From assembly GCF_021462825.1 (NCBI RefSeq), contig NZ_JAKEEB010000043.1, positions 1-43,316 of the forward strand: a stretch of DNA of 43,316 nt, given 5' to 3'. The translations under genes were made by a program, and so were the position numbers. Position 1 is the first letter of the stretch. Each line of letters begins with the position of its first letter. Below are positions 7,713 through 15,722 of this stretch, in pieces. The notes beneath the pieces were generated by a model, which did no database searches, had not been told where the DNA came from, and saw only the letters and a program-made list of their open reading frames with translations. The stretch is from Streptomyces glomeratus. GTDB taxonomy: Bacteria > Actinomycetota > Actinomycetes > Streptomycetales > Streptomycetaceae.

Positions 7713-8879
7713 GTGAATGTGGCGGGAGGGTTCGAGTCGTTTCGCGGGCCGGCGATGGCGGAGCCGCCCACGTCCGGGGGCGGATCCGTGCCGGGCATCG
7801 GCGTCCCGTCCCGGCTGAGTGCGCTGCGCTCGACGGCGGCGCGGATCGGCACCACGCTCGACGAGGACACCACGTGCGCGGAGCTGGTGCGCGAGGTCGC
7901 CGGGCAGGTCGGTGGTGCGGCCGCCGTGCTGCGCGGCGGGCGTGAGTTCCGCTCGCGGTACGAGGCCGTCGCCGGGAACCCGGCCGTGCTGCCCGACCCC
8001 TGGTCGACGGCGGCTGCGGCGCAGGAGGCGGCGGGCCCGCGAGAGAGCGCAGTCCCTTTCCCGGTGGCGGGGTACCCCGGGCTTGCGCTCTGCGTGCCGC
8101 TGGCCGCGAACGGTCACTCCTACGGCGTGCTGGTGAGCGCCCGGCAGGGGACACCGTTCACCCACGAGGAGACGGAGGTCCTGACGTTCCTCGCCGAACA
8201 TGCCGCTTCCCACATCCGGCACGCCCGGGAGCATGACGCGGTGAGCGGCATCGTCGGAAAGCTCCAGCGTGCTCTGCTGTCGGCTCCCGGCCGGCCGCAC
8301 CCCAATCTGGATGTGGCCGTCCGCTACCTCCCCGTCGGGCAGAGCGCGCTGATCGGCGGGGACTGGTGCGAGACCGTCCGGCTGCACTTCGGCCGTACGA
8401 TGCTCGTGGTCGGCGACGTGATGGGCCACGGTCTGGAGGCCGCCGTCGACATGACCGCCTACCGCTCGTCCCTGCGCTACAAACAGGTCGACCCCAATCG
8501 CAGCCAGGTGACGATCACAAGCGCGGGCCATCTGCCCCCGGTCGTGATCGACGAACAGGGCCGCGCCTCCCTGTTACCCATACCGGTCGGCCCGCCTCTG
8601 GGCACCGGCCTGGGCGGCTACGAGCCCGCCACCTACCGGCTGGATCCGTCCCAGACGCTGGTCCTCTTCACCGACGGGCTCGTCGAGCGCCGCGGTGAGG
8701 ACATCGAGCAGTCACTGCGCCGGCTCGCCGGGGTCGGCTTCGAGGCCGCCTCGGGGGTCGAGGACGTCCTGGACACGGTGCTCGCCCGCCTCGACGCCCG
8801 GCACGCGGAGGACGACGTCGCGGTACTGGCCGCCCGGCTGCACCACCGGTCCGCGCAGGCACACGACACGCGGACCTGA
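7713..8879 (+). CDS. GAF domain / SpoIIE-type PP2C phosphatase
   Basis: A 388-residue protein with an N-terminal GAF sensor (about residues 35-175) and a C-terminal PPM/SpoIIE serine phosphatase (about 190-375). These proteins usually dephosphorylate anti-anti-sigma factors. Metal-binding motifs are present: IGGDW, VVGDVMGHGLEAAVDM, LFTDGLVERRGED and AEDDVAVLA. Between MTAYRSSLRY and TSAGHLPPV only about ten residues remain. Homologues I recall have about 45-50 there, including the RILRQLD helix and a PATCLLA-like strand, so an in-frame deletion of about 35 residues is likely and activity is doubtful. The start is uncertain: GTG 7713, GTG 7719 and ATG 7755 are all in frame. It converges on a tRNA gene. 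Confidence 0.8.
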   Translation: MNVAGGFESFRGPAMAEPPTSGGGSVPGIGVPSRLSALRSTAARIGTTLDEDTTCAELVREVAGQVGGAAAVLRGGREFRSRYEAVAGNPAVLPDPWSTAAAAQEAAGPRESAVPFPVAGYPGLALCVPLAANGHSYGVLVSARQGTPFTHEETEVLTFLAEHAASHIRHAREHDAVSGIVGKLQRALLSAPGRPHPNLDVAVRYLPVGQSALIGGDWCETVRLHFGRTMLVVGDVMGHGLEAAVDMTAYRSSLRYKQVDPNRSQVTITSAGHLPPVVIDEQGRASLLPIPVGPPLGTGLGGYEPATYRLDPSQTLVLFTDGLVERRGEDIEQSLRRLAGVGFEAASGVEDVLDTVLARLDARHAEDDVAVLAARLHHRSAQAHDTRT

Positions 8880-8941
8880 ACCGTCGACCCGGCGTCGGCC
8901 TCGGATCCGGAAGGGTCCGGACTTTGCGCCCGCCAACGCGA

Positions 8942-8967
8942 CAGGGGCCCTCCGAAGAGAGCCCCTG
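8942..8967 (-). terminator. Hairpin terminator of tRNA-Pro
   Basis: CAGGGGC (8942-8948) pairs with GCCCCTG (8961-8967) around a 12-nt loop, 27 bases beyond the 3' end of the minus-strand tRNA. It also lies between two converging transcripts and may stop both. Confidence 0.65.
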
Positions 8968-8994
8968 ACCCGTGGAAACTTCCGACACTCACTG

Positions 8995-9068
<74 letters not shown>

Positions 9069-9199
9069 TTGCCCGCCTGACCTGGGGTTTCCCCCGGCCG
9101 AACGTGCACAGAAACAATACCGCACTCGGGACGGTGGTCGCGCACCCGTTTATGCGCCGTTCACCCTTGTCGTCGCTCTCCTGCCTCGCTCTCCTGTCG

Positions 9200-9559
9200 T
9201 CACCCTCCGGCCGCAAGGCCGAGCTCCGGGTGGTGGTCGAGGAGCCGGGGCGGGGCCGCCTGGCGCCAGGAGTCGGCGAGGATGTCCCGCAGTTCGGCCT
9301 CGTCCTCCAGGGCGGCGAGGCGCACCCGGATCCAGGCGAACTGCGCCTCGTGCCCGGCGACCCAGAACTTCCCGGGCTCGGCGAGCACCAGCTCGTCCCG
9401 CTCCTCTTTGGGACAGCGCACCGCCATGGACGTCTCGTCCTCGGGCAGCGTGACGAACATCTTCCCCGCGACCCGGAACGTGGGCATGCTCCAGGCGGTC
9501 TTCTCGGCCGTCTCGGGCAGGGACAGGGCGATACGGCGTACGTCTTCGGCGTCCGGCAT
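9200..9559 (-). CDS. MmcQ/YjbR family protein
   Basis: A 119-residue protein of the MmcQ/YjbR-like fold. It shows the family's usual order: an N-terminal EDVRRIALSLPET helix, WSMPTFRVAGKMFVTL, a strand ending MAVRCP, then a KFWVAGH..WIRVRL segment and a C-terminal helix with SWRQAAPPRLL. Members have a CyaY-like, possibly DNA-binding fold, but no established biochemical role. The ATG at 9559 is the first residue of the conserved domain. An upstream in-frame extension would run into the GNAT gene in another frame and is rejected. It stands 41 nt downstream of the GNAT gene on the same strand and could be its operon partner. Confidence 0.85.
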   Translation of the reverse strand: MPDAEDVRRIALSLPETAEKTAWSMPTFRVAGKMFVTLPEDETSMAVRCPKEERDELVLAEPGKFWVAGHEAQFAWIRVRLAALEDEAELRDILADSWRQAAPPRLLDHHPELGLAAGG

Positions 9560-9600
9560 GCCCCGCACCGTAGCCAATGGCACTGACAGTCGGCTCGCGC

Positions 9601-10131
9601 TCAGGGGGCGGAGACTCCGACCCGTTTGTAGAAGAGCGTGGTCGGGCACAGCGCTCCGGCCGGTGTCGTCGCGTAGTCCGGTATCTCTCCCGCGCGGGTC
9701 CAGCCCGCGGAGCGGTACAGGGACTCGGCCGGGCTGCCGGTCTCCGTGTCCAGGTGGAGCAGGGTGATCCCGACCTCGGCAGCGGCCCGCTCCGCCGTGG
9801 CCAGCAGTCGGCGTCCCAGGCCGCGGCCGCGGGCGTTGCGGTGCACCATGAGTTTGACCAGTTCGGCGCGGTGGCGGCTGTTCGCCTTGTCCGGGAAGGC
9901 GAGACTCACGGTGCCCGCGACCCGGCCCCCCGCCGACGCCGCCCATACGGCGAGACTCCCCGTGTCGACCGCGGCCGCCCGCTGCCGCCACCAGGCCAGG
10001 GCCTCGGCCCGGCCGAGCGGGGCGAGGAATCCGACGGAGGCGCCGTCGTCGACGGTGTCGGCCAGCAGGTCGGCCAGTTCCTCGGCACGGGCGAGCACGT
10101 CGGAGCCACCGAGCCGGACGATCACGGTCAT
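9601..10131 (-). CDS. GNAT family N-acetyltransferase
   Basis: A 176-residue acetyltransferase of the Gcn5-related fold. The acetyl-CoA binding motif is LMVHRNARGRGLGRRLL (RGRGLG at about residues 101-106), followed by a strand with ITLLHLDTETGS and the C-terminal AESLYRSAGW motif found in many small-molecule GNATs. The substrate cannot be told from sequence. Its start overlaps the stop of the preceding XRE-cupin regulator by four bases (TCAT on the plus strand, ATGA on the coding strand), so the pair is translationally coupled. This regulator-acetyltransferase arrangement recurs in streptomycetes. Possible roles are detoxification or resistance by acetylation, which is inference. Confidence 0.88.
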   Translation of the reverse strand: MTVIVRLGGSDVLARAEELADLLADTVDDGASVGFLAPLGRAEALAWWRQRAAAVDTGSLAVWAASAGGRVAGTVSLAFPDKANSRHRAELVKLMVHRNARGRGLGRRLLATAERAAAEVGITLLHLDTETGSPAESLYRSAGWTRAGEIPDYATTPAGALCPTTLFYKRVGVSAP

Positions 10132-10706
10132 GGGAGCACCACCACGAGCGCGTAGCGCACATCGCCGGGGCCCGGGCAGCGGAACCGCGTCGGGCCCCAG
10201 ACCCGCAGCCGCAGGCAGTCACCGGCGGCGAGCCGGTGCTCGACGTCCTGGGCGGTCACCTCCAGCGTCCCGTCGAGGACCCAGATGTGCTGTTCGAGCC
10301 CGGGCACGGGCGGCCGGTCGTAGGCGATGTCGGCGCCCGCGGCGAGCCGTCCCTCGACGAGTTCGCCGCGCAGCCCGGGGTGCGGAGGAGACACGGACCG
10401 CCGTACGAAGCCGGAGGCCGCGTCCTGCCAGACGGCCTGACCGGCGGCGCGCACCACCTGGGCCGGCTCCGCCTCCACCTCGCTCAGCAGCCGGGACATG
10501 GTGCGGCCGTAGACGCCGCAGAGCCGGTTGAGCATCGAGGCGGTGGGGCTGATCTCGGCGCGTTCGGCCCGGGAGAGGGTGGAGCGGCTGACTCCGCTGC
10601 GGTCCGCCAGCTCGCCCAGTGACCAGCCCCGCTCCGCCCGCAGTTCGGCGAGGCGTACGGCCAGCCGGGCGTCGACATCGGCGGAGCCCATGACGTCGCT
10701 TTCCAT
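10128..10706 (-). CDS. XRE-family regulator with C-terminal cupin domain
   Basis: A 192-residue transcription factor with an N-terminal helix-turn-helix (about residues 15-70; LAELRAERGWSLGELADRSGVSRSTLSRAE pattern) and a C-terminal cupin barrel (about 105-190; HIWVLDGTLEVTAQD and RLAAGDCLRLR motifs). The cupin probably senses a small molecule. The 3' end overlaps the GNAT gene, so they form a two-gene operon. The start at 10706 has no clear Shine-Dalgarno. TAGGCT lies 6 nt upstream and could be a -10 for a leaderless mRNA, although its -35 is weak. ATG 10691 (MGSADVD) is an alternative start. Confidence 0.87.
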   Translation of the reverse strand: MESDVMGSADVDARLAVRLAELRAERGWSLGELADRSGVSRSTLSRAERAEISPTASMLNRLCGVYGRTMSRLLSEVEAEPAQVVRAAGQAVWQDAASGFVRRSVSPPHPGLRGELVEGRLAAGADIAYDRPPVPGLEQHIWVLDGTLEVTAQDVEHRLAAGDCLRLRVWGPTRFRCPGPGDVRYALVVVLP

Positions 10707-10783
10707 GCGGGGAGCCTATCGCGGCCGTCACCATATCTGAGACGCATTCCCGAATGTGGGATGAAGAGGAGTGGTGCCGGGCT

Positions 10784-10845
10784 CGGCGGTCCGGCCGTCA
10801 GTCGACCGCCGCGGCGGCGGTCCGGCCGTCAGTCGACCGCCGCGG
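10784..10845. repeat. Perfect 31-bp tandem duplication across the LysR stop
   Basis: Two identical adjacent 31-bp copies occupy 10784-10814 and 10815-10845. Each contains GGCGGTC and GACCGCC as inverted arms around a 12-nt loop, so the duplicated unit is itself a terminator-like hairpin. The lysR-type stop codon at 10829-10831 lies in the second copy, and the other copy lies downstream of the gene. The remaining intergenic DNA to 10706 shows no gene. Confidence 0.9.
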
Positions 10846-11734
10846 CCTCCGTGAGCGCATCCAGTACCGGGCGTATCAGCGGGTGCGCCTCCGCTCCCCG
10901 GCGCACGGCCGCGAAGACCCGGCGGGTGGGCGCTACGCCGTCGACCGGGCGGACGACCACACCGCCGAGGTCCATCCCGCGCAGGGCGGAGCGGGGCACG
11001 AGGGCCACCCCGGCGCCGGCCGAGGCGAGCGCCACGACCGCGCGGAAGTCGTCCGAGGAGTGCTCGAGGCGGGGCTGGAACCCGGCGTGCTCGCAGGCCA
11101 GGACGACGACGTCGTGACACGGGTTGCCCGGGTAGGGGCCGATCCACGGGTCCTTGGCCAGGTCGGCCAGCGGGACCTCCGGTGCGTCGGCGAGGCGGTG
11201 GGTGACCGGCACGACCGCGTCGAAGGGCTCGGCGTAGAGCGGGATGGGCGTGAGCCGGGGGTCGTCCGCGTCCGGTGCGCCCCGGTACTCCACGGCGACC
11301 GCGACGTCGACCTGCCGGTCCAGGACCATCGGCAGGCTCGCGTCGCCCTCGGCGTCCTGGACCCGGACCCGGATGCCGGGCGCGGTGCGCGTGAGCCGGG
11401 CCAGCGCGGGGGCCACCACCAGGCCGATGCCGGTGGCGAAGGAGGCCAGTGTCACCGTGCCCGCCGATCCCGCGCCGTAGGCGGCCAGCTCGGCCTCGGC
11501 ACGCTCCAGCTGGGCGAGAACGGCGTTCGTGTGGCCGAGCAGGATCTCACCGGCCGGGGTCAGCCTCACACCCTTGGCGCTCCGCTCGACCAGCCGGTGG
11601 CCGGTCTCCTGTTCCAGCGCGGCGAGCTGCTGGGACACAGCGGAGGGGGTGAGATAGAGCGCGGCGGCAGCAGCCGTGACGGTGCGGTGGTCGGCCACCG
11701 CACGGAGGATGTGCAGCCGCCGCGCTTCGATCAT
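10829..11734 (-). CDS. LysR-family transcriptional regulator
   Basis: A 301-residue regulator with an N-terminal winged HTH (residues 1-60: RRLHILRAVADHRTVTAAAAALYLTPSAVSQQLAALE) and a LysR substrate-binding domain from about residue 88 to the end. The HTH spacing and length are normal. ATG 11734 is used because the HTH starts right after it and because a promoter-like GATAAT lies exactly 7 nt upstream, suggesting a leaderless transcript. A 29-residue in-frame extension to 11821 would overlap kbl and is unlikely. It is 31 nt downstream of kbl on the same strand but appears to have its own promoter. No target is evident. Confidence 0.9.
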   Translation of the reverse strand: MIEARRLHILRAVADHRTVTAAAAALYLTPSAVSQQLAALEQETGHRLVERSAKGVRLTPAGEILLGHTNAVLAQLERAEAELAAYGAGSAGTVTLASFATGIGLVVAPALARLTRTAPGIRVRVQDAEGDASLPMVLDRQVDVAVAVEYRGAPDADDPRLTPIPLYAEPFDAVVPVTHRLADAPEVPLADLAKDPWIGPYPGNPCHDVVVLACEHAGFQPRLEHSSDDFRAVVALASAGAGVALVPRSALRGMDLGGVVVRPVDGVAPTRRVFAAVRRGAEAHPLIRPVLDALTEAAAVD

Positions 11735-11741
11735 GCAAACG

Positions 11742-11769
11742 ATTATCGCAAGACGCGCGGGCCGGTCAG
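11742..11769 (-). promoter_or_regulatory. Candidate leaderless promoter of the LysR gene
   Basis: On the minus strand CTGACC (11769-11764) is followed by 16 nt and GATAAT (11747-11742), then 7 nt to ATG 11734. The -35 overlaps the kbl stop codon. There is no Shine-Dalgarno, which fits initiation at the start codon itself. Confidence 0.5.
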
Positions 11770-12965
11770 CCCTCCAGCTCCGCCCGGGCCGCCACGAACG
11801 CGTCGACCGCACGGTTGACATCGTCCGTGGAGTGCGCGGCGGACAGCTGCACCCGGATGCGGGCCTGGCCCTGCGGGACCACCGGGTAGGAGAAGCCGAT
11901 GACGTATACGCCGCGCTCCAGCAGCAGCTCGGCCATGCGTCCGGCCTTCGCCGCGTCGCCGATCATCACCGGGGCGATCGCGTGGTCGCCCGGCAGGACG
12001 TCGAAGCCCTTCTCGGTCATCCGGCGCCGGAAGAGAGCGGTGTTCGCGGCCAGCTTCTCGCGCAGGTCGCCCGCCGACTCCAGCAGGTCGAGCACCTTGA
12101 GCGAGGCCGCCGCGATCACCGGGGCGAGCGTGTTCGAGAAGAGATACGGCCGCGAGCGCTGGCGCAGCAGGGCGACGATCTCGGCACGGGCGGCGACATA
12201 GCCGCCGGAGGCGCCGCCGAGCGCCTTGCCGAGGGTGCCGGTGATGATGTCGACGCGGTCCATGACACCGTGCAGCTCGGGGGTGCCGCGGCCGCCCGGT
12301 CCGACGAAGCCGACGGCGTGCGAGTCGTCGACCATGACCATGGCGTCGTACCGGTCCGCGAGGTCGCAGATCTCCCGCAGCGGCGCCACATAGCCGTCCA
12401 TGGAGAACACACCGTCGGTGACGACCAGCTTGCGGCGGGCACCGCCCTCGGACGCCTCCTTCAGCTGCCGCTCCAGGTCCGCCATGTCGCGGTTGGCGTA
12501 GCGGAAGCGGCGGGCCTTGGACAGCCGGATGCCGTCGATGATCGAGGCGTGGTTGAGGGCGTCGGAGATGACGGCGTCCTCGGGGCCGAGGAGGGTCTCG
12601 AAGACACCGCCGTTGGCGTCGAAGCAGGAGGAGTACAGGATCGTGTCCTCCTGGCCGAGGAACGCGGACAGCCGTGCCTCCAGCTCCTTGTGCACCTCCT
12701 GCGTGCCGCAGATGAACCGCACGGACGCCATGCCGTAGCCCCAGCGGTCCAGGGCCTGGTGGGCCGCGGCGATCACCTCGGGGTGGTCGGCGAGGCCGAG
12801 GTAGTTGTTGGCGCAGAAGTTGAGCACCTCACCGGGGCGGCCGCCCGCGGTGACGTTCACGGTCGCGGACTGCGGGGTGCCGATCACACGCTCGGGCTTG
12901 TGCAGGCCGGCGGCCCGGATCTCGTCGAGGGTGGCGCGCAGGTCGTCGCGCACGGAATCGAACAT
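11766..12965 (-). CDS. kbl: Glycine C-acetyltransferase (2-amino-3-ketobutyrate CoA ligase)
   Basis: A 399-residue PLP enzyme of the alpha-oxoamine synthase family, splitting 2-amino-3-ketobutyrate with CoA into glycine and acetyl-CoA. Family signatures include NFCANNYLGLADHP, MASVRFICGTQEVHKELE, DSHAVGFVGPGGRG, and the PLP-lysine segment TGTLGKALGGASGGY near residue 245. GAGGAG lies 8 nt before ATG 12965. It is 65 nt downstream of tdh on the same strand, and together they convert threonine to glycine. The length is typical for Kbl and shorter than 8-amino-7-oxononanoate synthases with extra domains. The neighbour tdh settles the choice within the family. Confidence 0.96.
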   Translation of the reverse strand: MFDSVRDDLRATLDEIRAAGLHKPERVIGTPQSATVNVTAGGRPGEVLNFCANNYLGLADHPEVIAAAHQALDRWGYGMASVRFICGTQEVHKELEARLSAFLGQEDTILYSSCFDANGGVFETLLGPEDAVISDALNHASIIDGIRLSKARRFRYANRDMADLERQLKEASEGGARRKLVVTDGVFSMDGYVAPLREICDLADRYDAMVMVDDSHAVGFVGPGGRGTPELHGVMDRVDIITGTLGKALGGASGGYVAARAEIVALLRQRSRPYLFSNTLAPVIAAASLKVLDLLESAGDLREKLAANTALFRRRMTEKGFDVLPGDHAIAPVMIGDAAKAGRMAELLLERGVYVIGFSYPVVPQGQARIRVQLSAAHSTDDVNRAVDAFVAARAELEG

Positions 12966-13030
12966 GGGGAAGCTCCTCAAAGTGCTTACGCGGTAAGGCG
13001 GGCGATACGGGGGACGAGCGCGGAACGGAG

Positions 13031-14059
13031 CTACGCGGTCCAGTCCAGGATGATCTTGCCGCCCCGGCCGCTCGCCGCGTCCTCGAACGCCGCCTCGTGG
13101 TCGCGGTAGTCGTACCGGCCGGTGATCACGGGAGAGAGGTCGAGCCCGCCCTCGAGCAGAACCGACATCGCGTACCACGTCTCGAACATCTCGCGGCCGT
13201 AGATGCCCTTGATCGTGATCATGGAGGTGACGATCCGGGCCCAGTCGACGGGGAACTCCTGGGACGGCAGGCCGAGCATGGCGATCCGGCCGCCGTGCGT
13301 CATGTTGGCGATCATGTCGCGCATCGCCTCGGGGCGGCCGGACATCTCCAGACCGATGTCGAAGCCCTCGCGCAGGCCGAGCTCGCGCTGGCCGTCGGCG
13401 ATCGTCGCGTCGGAGACGTTCAGCGCGAGGCTGACACCGATCTTGCGCGCCAGTGCCAGACGCTCCTCGCTCACATCGGTCACGACGACGTTGCGTGCGC
13501 CCGCATGCCGGGCCACGGCCGCGGCCATCAGGCCGATCGGGCCGGCACCGGTGATCAGGACGTCCTCGCCCACCAGCGGGAACGACAGAGCGGTGTGCAC
13601 CGCGTTGCCGAACGGGTCGAAGATCGCGGCGACGTCGAGGTCCACGGGGGCTCGGTGCACCCAGACATTGCCGGCGGGCAGGGCCACGTACTCGGCGAAC
13701 GCGCCGTCGCGCCCCACACCGAGCCCGACCGTCGCCCGGCACAGATGGCGGCGCCCGGCCAGGCAGTTGCGGCACTTCCCGCACACCAGATGGCCCTCGC
13801 CGCTGACCAGGTCGCCCACCTTGACGTCCATGACGTCCCGGCCGGTTGCCACGACCTCGCCGACGAACTCGTGCCCGACCACGAGGGGGGTGCGGATCGC
13901 CTGCTGCGCCCAGCCGTCCCAGGCCCGGATGTGCAGATCGGTGCCGCAGATACCGGTCCGCAGGACCTTGATCAGTACGTCACCGAATCCCACGGCGGGC
14001 TCGGGGACGTCCGTGAGCCGGAGCCCGGGCTCCGCCTTCTCCTTGACCAGCGCCTTCAA
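13031..14059 (-). CDS. tdh: L-threonine 3-dehydrogenase
   Basis: A 342-residue zinc-dependent medium-chain dehydrogenase oxidising L-threonine to 2-amino-3-ketobutyrate. The catalytic zinc region GICGTDLHI and GHEFVGEV, the structural zinc cysteines CGKCRNCLAGRRHLC, and the NAD loop ITGAGPIGLMAA are all present. I choose the TTG start at 14059: AGGAG lies 8 nt upstream, and the resulting length equals that of known Tdh proteins (about 341). A 28-residue extension to 14143 has no homologous look. It forms an operon with kbl. Confidence 0.94.
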   Translation of the reverse strand: MKALVKEKAEPGLRLTDVPEPAVGFGDVLIKVLRTGICGTDLHIRAWDGWAQQAIRTPLVVGHEFVGEVVATGRDVMDVKVGDLVSGEGHLVCGKCRNCLAGRRHLCRATVGLGVGRDGAFAEYVALPAGNVWVHRAPVDLDVAAIFDPFGNAVHTALSFPLVGEDVLITGAGPIGLMAAAVARHAGARNVVVTDVSEERLALARKIGVSLALNVSDATIADGQRELGLREGFDIGLEMSGRPEAMRDMIANMTHGGRIAMLGLPSQEFPVDWARIVTSMITIKGIYGREMFETWYAMSVLLEGGLDLSPVITGRYDYRDHEAAFEDAASGRGGKIILDWTA

Positions 14060-14214
14060 CGCTACGGCTCCTGTGATTGAGGTCCCGGTTACGGGCACGG
14101 CAAACGAACCCGCACCGGGGAGAGGAGTGGAATCGCGTAGCAATCTGCCCTACGGCGACGCACCGGTCCATCGAGGATTTCTTAAGCGCCGCCACAGCTT
14201 TGCTTCACGCCGCC

Positions 14215-14772
14215 TCAGGTCGCGTCGTTCTCCCGTCGGCCGATTCCCTCCGCCAGCTCCGCGGCCAGTGTCTTGATGGTCTCCAGACCCGCCCGGCCCC
14301 AGGGGCGCGGTTTCACGTCGGCGGCGCAGACCGTGCCGAGGGCGGTGCCCGTGCGGTCGACGAGCGGCGCGCCCAGGTAGGAGCGGATGCCGATCTCGTC
14401 GACGACGGGGTTGCCGGCGAAGCGCGGATAGTCGCGGACGTCCTCGAGGACGAGCGCTTTGCGCCGGACGACCACATGCGGGCAGAAGCCGTACTCGCGG
14501 CCCAGGTGACGGGCCCGCTGCCCGGTGCCGTCCGGGGTGGCGACGGCGGTGAGCGGGCGGTCGCCGGGCTGGTGCAGCCCCGCGAAGAACTGCCGGTGCT
14601 CGTCGATGAAGGTGACCATCGCGTACGGCGCCGCGGCGAGTTCCGCCACCCGGTCCGCGAAGGCGTCGAACTCCGGATCGGCGCGCTCTCCGAGTCCGAG
14701 CCGGCGCAGCCTGCGGACGCGCTCGGGTGCGTCTCGGTCCTCGGGGGTCAGCAGCAGTCGGCTCAGGGTCAT
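14215..14772 (-). CDS. GAF domain protein at the end of a conservon operon
   Basis: A 185-residue protein that is almost entirely one GAF domain (about residues 35-180), with segments AAAPYAMVTFIDEHRQFFAG, GFCPHVVVRRKALVLEDVRDYPRF and IRSYLGAPLVDRTGTALGTVCAADVKPRPW. It resembles the free-standing GAF proteins that sense small ligands or redox state, but the ligand is unknown. Its ATG overlaps the stop of cvnD by four bases, so it is the fifth gene of the conservon. Conservons often end in a cytochrome P450, and a GAF protein here suggests a different signal input. It could feed the GTPase CvnD. The 155 nt between this gene and the tdh start show no gene. Confidence 0.85.
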   Translation of the reverse strand: MTLSRLLLTPEDRDAPERVRRLRRLGLGERADPEFDAFADRVAELAAAPYAMVTFIDEHRQFFAGLHQPGDRPLTAVATPDGTGQRARHLGREYGFCPHVVVRRKALVLEDVRDYPRFAGNPVVDEIGIRSYLGAPLVDRTGTALGTVCAADVKPRPWGRAGLETIKTLAAELAEGIGRRENDAT

Positions 14773-15371
14773 GTGCGGGCTCCGCGCTTCGGGGCCGGTG
14801 CCGCCGGGGCGTGCGCGAGGAGGTGGCGGACGAGCGTGAGCAGGGTCTGCACGCCGGAGCTGGAGATACGGGCGTCGCAGCGCACCACGGGGACCTCCGG
14901 GCCGAGGTCGAGGGCGGTGCGCACCTCATCGGGGTCGTAGCGGTGTGCGCCGTCGAACTCGTTGACGGCGACGATGAATCCGACTCCGCGCTGCTCGAAG
15001 AAGTCGACGGCGGCGAAGCAGTCCTCCAGACGGCGGGTGTCTACGAGAACGACCGCTCCGAGCGCGCCCTCGGACAGCTCGTCCCACATGAACCAGAACC
15101 GTTCCTGTCCGGGCGTGCCGAAGAGGTACAGCACGTGCTGCGGGTCGAGGGTGATACGGCCGAAGTCCATCGCCACGGTCGTCTCGACCTTGTTCTCGAT
15201 CCCTTCGAGGCTGTCGGTCGCGGCGCTGACCGTGGTCAGCAGTTCCTCCGTGCTCAGCGGCGCGATCTCGCTCACCGCGCCCACGAAGGTCGTCTTGCCC
15301 ACTCCGAACCCTCCCGCCACCAGGATCTTCAGCGCGGTGGGGAAGGGATCAGAGCTGTCGTCGTAGTCCAT
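14769..15371 (-). CDS. cvnD: Conservon GTPase CvnD
   Basis: A 200-residue Ras-like small GTP-binding protein of the streptomycete conservon (Cvn) system. The P-loop is GGFGVGKTTFVGAV near residue 20, switch II is FGTPGQERFWFMW near residue 83, and the base-recognition motif is VNEFD, in place of the usual NKxD. A threonine-containing switch I (ETTVAMDFG) is present. These proteins are thought to be controlled by the CvnA-B-C membrane complex. The start lies inside cvnC (a 23-nt overlap), and the stop overlaps the GAF gene. Its downstream target is not known. Confidence 0.92.
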   Translation of the reverse strand: MDYDDSSDPFPTALKILVAGGFGVGKTTFVGAVSEIAPLSTEELLTTVSAATDSLEGIENKVETTVAMDFGRITLDPQHVLYLFGTPGQERFWFMWDELSEGALGAVVLVDTRRLEDCFAAVDFFEQRGVGFIVAVNEFDGAHRYDPDEVRTALDLGPEVPVVRCDARISSSGVQTLLTLVRHLLAHAPAAPAPKRGART

Positions 15372-15720
15372 CGAGCACTGCCTCCAGAAGAGACCGGTCA
15401 GTGGGGTCGGGGTGGAATGAGGGGGGTTTGGTGGTGAGTGCCCCGCAGTCGACGAGGTCGGACAGCAGCACCTTGGTGACCACCGCGGGCAGCTTCAGAT
15501 GCGCGGCCACCTCGGCCACCGAGACGGGGAGCCGGCACAGTCCGAGCGCCTGGGCGTGCTCGGGGCCGAGATGGCCGAGGGGGGCGGTGCCGGTGGCTCT
15601 CACCGCGGAGAGCAGCGTGAGGACGGTGCTCGGCCGGGTACGGCCGTTGCTGACCGTATAGGGGCGGATCAGCCGTCCGGCGGCGGCGTCGAGCCAGGGG
15701 CCGTCACCGGCCGCGGTCAT
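15349..15720 (-). CDS. cvnC: DUF742 protein CvnC
   Basis: A 123-residue DUF742 protein. The pattern is typical: an N-terminal GPWLDAAAGRLIRPYTVSNGRTRP segment, a helix with LGPEHAQALGLC, and then a winged-helix-like PVSVAEVAAHLKLPAVVTKVLLSDLVDCGAL. It is the third conservon component, probably bridging CvnB and CvnD. ATG 15720 is two bases after the cvnB stop, and its 3' end overlaps cvnD by 23 nt. A longer in-frame upstream extension would run through cvnB and is rejected. Confidence 0.92.
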   Translation of the reverse strand: MTAAGDGPWLDAAAGRLIRPYTVSNGRTRPSTVLTLLSAVRATGTAPLGHLGPEHAQALGLCRLPVSVAEVAAHLKLPAVVTKVLLSDLVDCGALTTKPPSFHPDPTDRSLLEAVLDGLRRQL

Positions 15721-15722
15721 GC

